From assembly GCA_020310875.1 (NCBI GenBank), contig CM035413.1, positions 182,705,118 through 182,769,117 of the forward strand: a stretch of 64,000 bases of DNA. The letters are read 5' to 3'. The notes under the pieces were generated by a model, which was not told the origin of the DNA, did not search any database, and saw only the letters and a program-made list of their open reading frames with translations. How positions within the stretch are numbered: the stretch's first letter is position 1; the number at the start of each line of letters is the position of its first letter. A program made the translations under genes and the position numbers. Shown one piece after another: positions 22,992 to 31,507 of the stretch. Source of the DNA: Ceratopteris richardii (taxonomy: Eukaryota > Streptophyta > Polypodiopsida > Polypodiales > Pteridaceae).

Positions 22992-25090
22992 ATGGAAGCG
23001 CTAGCCAGTTATGCTGCCTTCCGTGATGGTATCCCTACCGAGGTAGGTGAATACCTGCGTTGCAGAGGGTTGGCCAACTTCGCTGAGTTGCCTTGGCACT
23101 CAGTGGAAGCCCATCCCTTCTTCGCGCAAATCATCCCTGCCATTGCCCAATCCCCGCCACCGAACGCCAATGGGTCTTCCCCTCGCTACCTTCGCGAACC
23201 GTCATCACCTTCCAAGCCTTCTCTAAAGCCTTCCGCCTCACCCCGCAAGGCCGAGAAAATGGCCCTAGTATCCCCCTCGCCCGCATGACCGAACTGTTTC
23301 CCCGATCTTCGTCCAACGAATACGCCATTCTCTGCCGCCCTGAACCCGAACGATCTGCTCTACAATTCCTAGTCACCATACTCAACTTTCAAAAGCGCAC
23401 CTACGGCATCTCCCGCCCCTTTTATTCCGCCCTAGATTTAGCTGCCCGAGAACCAGTAAACTTCGCCTCCTACTTTTTCCATAGAATCCATAAAGAATGT
23501 GTAGCTATAGTGAAGCAAGTCAATAAGGGAACCACCCCACGCTCTCGCCTTCCCCATATCATATCATTCCTCTTCCCAGCCATCCTTGCCGCACAACCAC
23601 CACCCCGAGGACCAGTTCTAAGGAATGAAGAATCAGTACAACCACTCAAAGACAATGAAGAAGAAGACGAAGAAATCAACCAATTATTCCGCCGCAAAAG
23701 AATCAGAATCAGCTCATCAGAAAGCGAAGCACAAGGGTCCGCTGGAAAGGATCAGGACACCGATAAAGAAAACGAGGAACAAGAAGAGACCTTCCACGAC
23801 ACAGCCACTTCCATACACAACGAATCATCGGCCGACCAACACCACCAGCAGAATCAAACGGAAACAGAAACAGTCTCAACCGCAGAAGCATCAGAGCGGC
23901 AAAACGACGAGCAGAAAGTTGCTGACGAAGCACTCAACACCCTGCTGAAGGCCGTCGAATCCACCACCACGCACACTGCAGGTGAACACCAACTCATCAA
24001 TCAGGTAAACAATACTGAATCTACTGTTCCTAGATCACCACCAGTCAACCCTCTTCCCCCGCCAATTTTCGAATCCTCTTCATCCTCCCTCAATTATTCA
24101 CCCCCGACATCCCCCCAAATCCACACCCAAACCTCTGCGCAACCACAACACCCACTTCTCCTTCCCTCCGTTCCGGTCTTTTCCGAGCTTGCTGCCATGG
24201 GACAAATTCTTATTTCCATTTCTCAGCAACTTCCAGTGCAGCTTAGCGTGGTCACAAATACGATTCGTCAAGACCTACAGCACAAGGTCGACCTACTGGA
24301 AGCCGACATCATCCCTCTCCAAGAGGAAGTCGATGCCGTAAAAGCAGAGAATCATCAATTCCATACGCAATTAGCAGATCTCCAAGGACAAGTTTCGGCA
24401 CAACAGACACTGATACAGCAACAGAATGACGCATTGGAGCAACTTGCCACCAAAGACCAACTATTGAACTCAGCCCAATAAGAAATCAGGAAACTGAAGA
24501 CCGCACTACAAGAAAAGGAAGCCATCAGCACATCACTCGAAGAATTGGTAGAAGAAACGAAAGCACAATTGCAGGAGATAATCCAGAAGAATCAGGAACA
24601 GCAATAGGAAGCAAAACTCACTGAAGAAGAACTCCACCGGACAAACGAAGCTTTCGCAGATGTCAATAAGATGCTGAAACATTATTTGTTGAAAGAAGCA
24701 GAAGCACAAAAGGAAATAGCCAGTATTCGCAGAGAAGGAGATGCCTACTACAAAACGATCGAATTTCAAAACCAGCAATTCGGAAGAATGGATGATCAAA
24801 TACGCAATCAGAAGGACCGAATAATTAATATGCAGAAGCAAGTAGCGGAAATGAAGACAGCCAGAGATGCGGCATTATCTAACGACTTCTACCTACAGGA
24901 GGCCTTTTTGCAAACACAGACCAAAATTTTGCTCACCGAAGCCATCGCTCTTAGCTCTGTTAGAGTAGATGCGCAAATATTAGAACCTGATACCCTTAAA
25001 TAGTTATTAGATACCCTTAAGAAAAAAATAGCCCGTACATTTAGATTAGCCAGAAATATGTATCTAGAAGGAATCATAGATGAACAATAA
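22992..25090 (+). pseudogene. Extra 3' ORF (element D): globular N-terminus, acidic/Pro-rich middle, coiled coil
   Basis: The start CGCCATGG at 22992 is in good context and gives MEALASYAAFRDGIPTEVGEY. A frameshift at about 23100-23190 moves to the frame that runs to 25090. Regions: globular part with FQAFSKAFRLTP and RTYGISRPFYSALDLAA (to about 23580), acidic Ser/Glu/Gln-rich part (23640-24000), Pro/Ser-rich part (24030-24180), and a long heptad coiled coil (24250-25090). Stops at 24479, 24605 and 25001 are C-to-T type changes of CAA/CAG. No signal peptide or membrane segment is visible, so an envelope role is not supported. Position and size resemble the additional ORFs of Tat/Athila elements; function unknown. 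Confidence 0.75.
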
Positions 25091-25104
25091 TTTTTGTAGT
25101 AAAA

Positions 25105-25140
25105 AATCACTTGCGGGTTCGAGTCCACCGTGCGTGCCAG
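25105..25140 (+). other. tRNA T-arm-like sequence where the polypurine tract is expected
   Basis: The bases before the 3' LTR read TTGCGGGTTCGAGTCC followed by ACCGTGCGTGCCAG. GGTTCGAGTCC matches the tRNA T-loop/Pol III B-box consensus and the stretch ends near CCA. No purine tract is seen. The T stem pairs poorly, so this is not a tRNA gene. Confidence 0.45.
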
Positions 25141-26195
25141 TGTTAGACGGCCGCCGAAAAAGGACAGATGTACTATGACATACGTCTTAAATGTAAAAGA
25201 ACCTTTTTGAAATGCGCATGTAACTAAAGATTCGCGCACGCTTGTAACAAATCTTCTATATAAGGCAATGAGAAAAGAGTGATCGAGAGCCCGTTTTGGC
25301 AATTGTGAGCATATTGTTTGAATCTGTGTGTGCTGTGTCAATGAGGAGATTGAGCTCTGTTATGTTCTGTTCGGATCTGTTTATTCGTCTATTCTCCCTG
25401 TAGTGCAGAGTCACGACTCGGTAGTATTGTGTTGTGAATCTATTTGGTAATAATTATATGCGGTTCTGGATATCATCACGGAATAAGTGTTGTTTGTCAG
25501 TTTTCTATTGAATAAGGGAATGTGTAAGGCCAAAACGAACTGTTTGCGTGTTAGCATTTTTTGTTAAGTGAGCGGGTTCGATACAGTAGTCTGCGTTCAC
25601 TGTTGATTCCGATCACAGGAAGGACTAGTATCGGTAATGGTCTGAACGCGAGTGGAAACAATGATAAGTTTGTGACGAGTCGACTGTCGGTAGGAACTTG
25701 TTGCTTGAGTTTGGCATACGGTAAGTTTGCATACCTTCGAGTATAGCTGTCTGTTGTGTTATTGTTCGGTATACCTATCTGTCACGAAGAAGTGCATATT
25801 GAGTGGCATTCGTTTAATGAAGTTGAGTATTCTATTAGTTATAAGTCAGAACCGGACTACTGCTCTGTTGTTATAGCAGGTCCCGTCCGGAAACTCTAAG
25901 TCCCAGTACGCCGAACAGTTACCAGTTGTTTAGAGTCAAGTACTGAGCTAAGACGCGATAGAGCATTTATGATTGTGTAAGAAGTTGGGAAAATAGTACA
26001 GGGCCTCTGTCTAATAGACCCCTACCACTCCCAAGAACCCACGTGGCTAAGAGGTAACTTAATGTTAGTTATCGCGGTATTGCCGATTGATTTAACCAGT
26101 TAACCTGAACATAGAAGAGTAAAGATTGAAAGGTTCGGGGACGTCCGACCCTTGAAAGTGTTTTGAATCTGAAATCAGAAGATTAACGACTAACA
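25141..26195 (+). repeat. 3' LTR of element D
   Basis: It repeats the 5' LTR (TGTTAG...CTAACA) with about 20 differences and a short indel near 25440. The TATA box is at 25257-25263. CCTG follows at 26196-26199. Confidence 0.95.
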
Positions 26196-26969
26196 CCTGT
26201 TTGTACTGTATGATTTGAAATTCCTCCTTCCAATTCTGATAACAATTCTATATTTCTTGACAAATGATTTGAACAACTAGAGTCAATATAGAATACCTTG
26301 AGGTCTTCATTCTTTGACACACTTATTGAATTCATCATCAACATAGTATGACTGTCATTGTGCATATCATTCGCATAGTTGTAGTAGGTAGTGTTGTGAG
26401 AGTGATTCTGTCCCCAACTTCTTGCTCCACCTCTACCATATCCGCTTCTTTGGCTTTGTCTTCCTCTTTGATATCTTCCGCTTCTACCTCTACTATTGTT
26501 ATTCTGATTCTGACTTGGTCCTTGAGAATTATGCTAGCAATCATGAGCCAAATGATTGCTTAGTCCACAGATCCAACAAGACCTTCTGATTACCTCTTCC
26601 TTTTGTATTACCTCTTTTCCTGATGTTACCTCTTCCTCTTGCATTAATTTTCTTGAGTAGTCATCTCTTCTTCATCTTTTTCTTTTCCTTTGTCACCTTT
26701 CTTCTTATTCTTTGCATACATAGCCGAACTATGTCCTTTATCTTCGTGTGTCTTCAAATCTTGCTCAAACGTTAGCATTAGTCCAAGCAGCTGATTTAAA
26801 TCTGGTACAAAATGATTTAAAGAAAGTTTAATTGAAAGTACAAAAGGTTTCCACCTTTCATCTCCTCTCAATCTTGCAAGCACTTGCGCTATCAACCTGT
26901 GATCTTCGATATCTTGATCAATAGATCCAAGACTATCTGCCAAGTCTTTCATCTTAGTGACATAATTCA
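26196..26969 (-). pseudogene. copia gag C-terminal half and protease (copia C)
   Basis: Minus strand from 26969: second half of a UBN2 gag domain (YVTKMKDLADSLGSID, VLARLRGDERWKPFVLS), an intact knuckle CWICGLSNHLAHDC near 26580-26540, an RG/Q-rich tail, and the protease with VFYIDSSCSNHLSRN at about 26310-26265. The triad is DSS where copia elements have DSG. The frame then runs into element D at 26196 and resumes at 15737. A TAG follows the knuckle. Confidence 0.8.
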
Positions 26970-27583
26970 CCATTTTTGTTCAGCTTTGCTTCATGTGTGA
27001 AGAGTTGACCCATTAGAGTATTAAGATCTGGTACTTGCATGTCCATGTAAAGATCCATGGCAGTTGTGAATGATTCCCATTTGTCATCTACTTTAATGCC
27101 ATTGATGATTTGCCTTATGATTTGCTCTTCTTCAATCACCTCTCCAATGCTTCCTAATTGATCATAAATTTCCTTCATCTTTATGACATAATCAGTCACA
27201 GTTTTCTTGGGGCTTTTCTTCAATGTAGTAAACTCCATCCACAACTAATTCTTCCTTGCTCTAGTGTTTGAAGAAAAGAAAGCAGAAAGTGCATTCCAGG
27301 TCTCCCTTGAGGTCTTGCATCTTTTCAAATGAGGTAAAAGAAAATCAGAGATTGATTTAAGAATGTATGACCTTGCTAATGCATCCTTTGAACACCAAGT
27401 TGTGAGTCTTTTTTGCTCTTCAAGTGATGGTTGCCCTTTGCTTCTCAAAGTTGGCATGACTTCATCTTCATATATGTATCCAAAAATATTCCTCCCTTAA
27501 AGGTAGGCCTCCATCCTCAAAGACCATGTTGGGTAGTTTTTCCTATCCAATTTTTCAATGGTAGAAGGAAAACCATCTCCCAT
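26970..27583 (-). pseudogene. gag N-terminal part of a second copia, fused to copia C
   Basis: The ATG at 27583 gives MGDGFPSTIEKLDRKNYPTWSLRME, a typical copia gag start 15 bases from the PBS. After a TAA near 27495 the frame continues through a full UBN2 domain (KMKEIYDQLGSIGEVIEEE, INGIKVDDKWESF). At about 26970 it passes into the second half of a different UBN2 domain in another frame, so part of the domain is present twice. A stop lies at 27245. Confidence 0.75.
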
Positions 27584-27597
27584 GTTGATTTTGCAAT

Positions 27598-27609
27598 GCT
27601 CTAATACCA
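27598..27609 (-). other. Primer binding site (tRNA-Met type) beside the 27611 LTR
   Basis: The minus strand reads TGGTATTAGAGC, the plant initiator tRNA-Met site with one C-to-T change, one base inside the LTR. Confidence 0.85.
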
Positions 27610-27610
27610 C

Positions 27611-28676
27611 TGTGAGAAGAGATGGTGATACATTCCGAAGATGAGGCTAGTGCTGCAATAACCTACTCTACACCTGCCAAGTTTCACTCCAGGAATGCTT
27701 ATAAGACACTTTGAGCTTGCTAATGATGCAATACAAGCTCCTTAGTGCTTTGGAAGATCATTCTTCAATTGATTCATCAAAACAGATAACTCAACACAAA
27801 ATAGATGATCAAGAACTTGCTATTTTGGGATGAAAAGCACTATGGTATTTTACTTAGAGCTCACAATCTAATAAAAATTAACCAAAGAAACTTTTCACAC
27901 ATTCAATTGAATATACAATGACTCTAAATCAAAAAATTGGATGAATTGTAATGGACTATAATAAGAGAAATCAATTTAGGAACATTGGGGTGTCATCCCG
28001 ACTTTTCAAGAGTAATCGGCCTGCATACATAGGTAACTTCAAATTAATGTAGCTCACAAAGTAAACATCCAAATGTAATGAAAACTGAGATGAAACAAGA
28101 CTGACTTATCACTTTACCTATAGCAATTTAAAACACTTCAAAAAAGTAAGTACATGGAGAGAAATCACTATCAAAGTTGACTGAAAAACAAAGAGTAAAC
28201 CTAAGATAGCAGTTGTAGAGGACTCCAAGTATGGTGTAAGAAATCAATTTGTATTACACATATAGTACATGAAATTGATGGGGATGAAGCATGGGAAGGA
28301 GGAACACAATGTGTGCTTCGATGATGATCCAAATCTTGATTCTAATCTCCTCTAAAGGACTACTCTACCCTGTGACTTTCTTCATGAACTTTTATAGGAA
28401 TTTTTGAATTCAAACTTGGTAGGATTCCACCGAAAAGTTCCTCCATTCTAGGGAATCTCATCTTATTGATTTCTCCTACTTGGATTTCATGATTTGCACC
28501 TACCAAATTCGCAAGATTTCTTTTTCCCTTTTACATTTGAAGATTCTACTTTTACAAGAGAAAGGTTTTATGGCTTCTCTCATTGAGAGTACATAAAAGA
28601 TCATTACACAAATAATTTTAATCAAGCACTAGGCTTGGCAAAATGCACCAAAAAGTGTAATTATACAAACCACACC
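27611..28676 (-). repeat. copia LTR flanked by a PBS on one side and a purine tract on the other
   Basis: The block reads TGTGAGAAG at its left edge and, on the minus strand, TGTGGTTTG at its right edge (TGTG...CACA). A PBS lies left, and on the right the minus strand has AAGTGGGAGG directly before the LTR, a good polypurine tract. One LTR thus serves as 3' LTR of one internal region and 5' LTR of another. Confidence 0.6.
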
Positions 28677-28998
28677 TCCCACTTGATGGGTATGTTACAT
28701 AGTATACAAGTACCTGTGTAAGATCATGAGTCATGTAACCCCCATCAAGCATTAAACTCTATTTATCTAATCTAGTTAATGAGGGGGACAAGTTGACAAG
28801 GTTCTAGGGATGGCCGAATCCAGTGATAACTAGATCCCTATGTTTTTCTCTCAGACTTCTTCACCAAATTAACTTATTAAATTATCAAACACAGTAGAAT
28901 CTACTTCACTCACTTCACCAAATCACACCAAACAATCTAGTCGATGCTATTCTTTAGAAAATTACTTAATTACTCACTATATCACCTCACAGACAATG
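28677..28998 (-). other. Non-coding 3'-end remnant of a retrotransposon
   Basis: On the minus strand this ends CATCAAGTGGGAGG, a purine tract before the LTR at 28676. An imperfect inverted repeat (CTTGATGGG... with ...CCCATCAAG) spans about 28684-28760. No coding sequence is visible. It joins gypsy G sequence at about 29000. Confidence 0.4.
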
Positions 28999-28999
28999 G

Positions 29000-29613
29000 T
29001 GAAATGACACTAAACCTTGGTGTTCTTCATGAGTTCAGTGTTTCTTGGAACCATTGAGTCTTCATTTCTTACCACTATTGTAGGAGCTGTGATCTAGAGA
29101 GATTCATATTCCCATGGGCATGTGAATTGTGGAAACTCTTGTAAAGAATTAGATCAAAAATCTAATCTGCCATCTTCTTGTTGCTTAGCTTGGTCTGCGT
29201 AAATAGATGGAATGTCTTGGCAAAATTGATCATGACGATCATCAATTTTAGGAATAGGAGGGGGATTACCCTTCTCCTTGGCCCAATTCTCTTCTTGTAT
29301 TTCCCACAAGAACTCTTGAGAGTATTATTCAATTGAAAGAGGTGTTCCATCATCCATGGAATCAGGAATGTAAGCTTTCATTGGTGGTGAGCTTTCTCCT
29401 TCAACAACTTGTTGAGCCTGTGGAGGTAAATAAACTTGCGGCTTGTTTACCAAGTGCTCTAATCTTTCTAGTACACCTTGGAAATGCAAACCCAGTTTGA
29501 TAGAATTCATCTGATTGAATGATTGATTGGCCTCAAGCATATCTTGAGCTAATTCTACAATTTATATGCACATTTTTGTCTCTTCAATCTCTAAATCTGC
29601 TCTAGGGTAGCTC
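29000..29613 (-). pseudogene. Element G (gypsy, F family), left piece: gag-pro linker
   Basis: Minus-strand sequence matches the linker before the protease of F: YPRADLEIEETK, VELAQDMLEANQSF, LHFQGVLERLEHL, then EFLWEIQEENWAKEKG and TAPTIVVRNEDS. Several stops and frame changes occur. It ends near 29000 before the protease. The other part of the same frame is at 54038-55094; the two were separated by insertion K, with AGCTC at 29609-29613 and 54038-54042. Confidence 0.8.
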
Positions 29614-29834
29614 TATGGAGAAACTTGACTCCAATACACTCCAATACACCCAACGGAAGTTAGAGAACCTCTTCTAGAATCTATCTTGTAAGACACATGC
29701 TTACTAAAACTTGCTTCAGTCACATCTCAGAGATCCAATAGCTTTGAAATTTTCTCCACACATAGTAGACTCTCTTAGCTATCTAGAAAGCTAAAAGAAA
29801 CTCCATTTGGAGTTCATTTGACTAGGTAACCGAA

Positions 29835-30556
29835 TGTCCAAAGTTACACTACCTATGAACTCAGGTTTAGCAGAAAACTCATTTTTACAAGAAATGTTCC
29901 TAGTCACTATTTGAGAATTATTTGACAGAGATATTTGACGTACAGAGATTAGAAGAGATAAGCTTTCCAAGAAGATATTGTATGCATTAACCCATAAGTA
30001 CATAAAGAGATGTGACCTTCACAAGGTGGCTATGTACAAACAAGGTATGTGGCTGGAATACCTTTGTGCCTTCTAGCATCCAAATGAGGTACCTTCTGAT
30101 ATCCATTGGTGAGAGAATGACTAGCATATGCTTCTACAACATCTCCTTGTCATCTCCACAAATTTTCATGTTCAAATGAGCTCTTTATATAGAGCTATGG
30201 GTATGGGACTTTTCACCTACCCTTGCATCTTCTCTCACCTCTTGACCTTTCACTTCATGTCCTTTGTCGTTCCATTGCCTTGAATGGCTTTTGCTGCTCC
30301 ATATCACTCCATGTGGATAAGGCCACGACTTTTACTAGTATTCCATCTCTCTTTTTACATTTTGGCTTTTATATAAGCCATAAATACATTTTCCCTTTTT
30401 AATTCAACACTCTACTCTAAGCTTATGAGTGTGCCCTTTATATTTTTAGGGTCTAGCTTCATTATGGGCTTACAAAAAATACATAAATGATGAAGAGGTA
30501 ATAAATGAGAGGGGAGTATGTGTCAAGCCTCACAATTGGAGCTTGCACATGTACCA
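29835..30556. repeat. First copy of the K tandem repeat
   Basis: The unit runs TGTCCAAAGTTACACTACC to CACATGTACCA and is followed at once by the second copy, which starts with the same words at 30557. A TATA-like CTTTATATAGAGC occurs at about 30181-30193. Confidence 0.8.
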
Positions 30557-30843
30557 TGTCCAAAGTTACACTACCTATGAACTCAGGTTTAGCAAAAAAC
30601 TGAGGTTCACAAGAAATGTTCCCAATCACTGTTGGAGAACTATCTGACAGAGATATTTGATGTACAAAGAGTAGAAGAGATAGCTTTCCAACAAGATATC
30701 ATGTGCATTAATTGGATAAGTACATAGAGGGATATGACCTTCACAAGGTGGCTGTGTACAAACAAGGTATGCGGCTGGAATACCTTTGTGCCTTCTAGCA
30801 TCCACATGAGGTACCTTCTAATATCCATTCGTGAGAGAATGAC
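30557..30843. repeat. Second copy of the K tandem repeat, left part (cut by F)
   Basis: It matches 29835-30121 with scattered substitutions and ends in GAGAGAATGAC, where F is inserted. The remainder is at 53581-54025. Confidence 0.8.
30839..30843. repeat. Target duplication of element F (left copy)
   Basis: ATGAC directly precedes the 5' LTR and directly follows the 3' LTR (53576-53580). Confidence 0.95.
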
Positions 30844-31482
30844 TGTTGGAAGCAGCCAGAGGCACAGACGACACGGAAGCATGTAACGACAAAGCAGGGA
30901 GCCAGTCGAATCGTTTTTCAAATAATTATGTTTTCAAATACTTTCCAAAAACCTCCAACGGTGATTTCTATCACTATTGTAACATATGTAACATAGAAAA
31001 CCCCATTTTGTAATCCATAGCTCCATTTTGTGCAAGCCGAGGAGTCCTCGAGCTTGAGGAGCTTAGGTAGAATGTGCGTACCAATTTTCGTTATTTTTAG
31101 ATACCGTTTACCCTTCCAAATAGCATCTAGGACCTAATTTTTAACTATGCCAGTCACTAGATGTGAAACCGGTCAAAACTAGTCTAGAAACTATAAAAAG
31201 AGCTAGAGAGCTCATTTTTGAGGTTAGCTTGTTGGAGTTTAGAGTTCTTTTGAGCTTGTAATAGTGTTCTTGAGTAATAGAGTTGATTTCTCACCTTCCA
31301 TTGTGTCTTGCTTGTCTCTTCGTAGTGTGTGTGTATGTGTGTGTGCATTTCTATGCTTCTCACCTTCACTCTCACTTCATCTCACATTCACGATCTTCAT
31401 ATCACTCCTATCTCTTCCGCGGATTGACAATTAAGGAGGTGAAGCTTCTTAACGTGGTACTTACCATTGTGCTAGAGCAACA
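30844..31482 (+). repeat. 5' LTR of element F
   Basis: Starts TGTTGGAAGC, ends GAGCAACA, matching 52937-53575 with about 13 substitutions. TATAAAA at 31192-31198 is the likely TATA box. Confidence 0.95.
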
Positions 31483-31489
31483 CCAAATT

Positions 31490-31507
31490 TGGCGCCGTTG
31501 CCGGGGA
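31490..31507 (+). other. Primer binding site of element F (tRNA-Asp type)
   Basis: TGGCGCCGTTGCCGGGGA is the complement of the 3' end of plant tRNA-Asp, seven bases after the LTR. The same site is used by J and, with one change, by H. Confidence 0.9.

Larger units (their letters stand above)
15738..26195 (+). mobile_element. Element D: complete Ty3/gypsy retrotransposon with extra 3' ORF, inserted in copia C
   Basis: The 10,458-bp element has two LTRs, PBS, gag, protease, RT, RNase H, integrase and an extra ORF downstream of integrase. I count roughly 20 differences between the two about 1,054-bp LTRs (near 2%), so it is a fairly recent insertion. Even so, at least ten in-frame stops are present, most of them at Gln or Arg codons. 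It is the best guide to family members B and E. Confidence 0.9.
12157..28676 (-). mobile_element. Composite copia C, split by gypsy D
   Basis: The minus strand gives, from right to left, an LTR (27611-28676), PBS, a copia gag N-terminus, a junction at about 26970 to a second copia gag, protease, [element D], pre-integrase, integrase, RT, RNase H, a purine tract and a 3' LTR (12157-12710). The two LTRs are unrelated in sequence, so this is a fusion of two copia families and not one element. The pre-integrase reading frame continues across the D insertion once D and the CCTG duplication are removed. Confidence 0.75.
29614..30843. mobile_element. Insertion K, left part, with tandem 0.72-kb copies
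   Basis: K interrupts the G gag frame and is bounded by AGCTC on both sides. It holds about 220 unique bases, then a 722-bp unit (29835-30556, TGTCCAAAG...GTACCA), then the start of a second copy (30557-30843). The second copy continues right of F at 53581-54025. No coding region is convincing; short minus-strand ORFs inside are not conserved. Without F, K is about 1.7 kb. It ends ATAACA on the right, but the left end TATGG is not a canonical LTR start, so its class is uncertain. Confidence 0.6.

Noticed and set aside
17031-25003. Reassigned genetic code with TAG/TAA read as Gln
   Set aside because: Most stops in D fall at Gln codons, which would fit, but TGA at Arg codons, TGG-to-TAG changes, frameshifts and long clean frames ending at TAG in other elements fit cytosine deamination better.
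22992-25090. Envelope protein label for the extra ORF of D (and of F)
   Set aside because: No signal peptide, hydrophobic membrane segment or fusion-peptide-like stretch is visible; the long coiled coil alone does not support it.
25105-25140. A tRNA gene
   Set aside because: Only a T-arm-like 3' part is visible, the T stem pairs poorly and no D-arm, anticodon arm or matching acceptor strand lies upstream.
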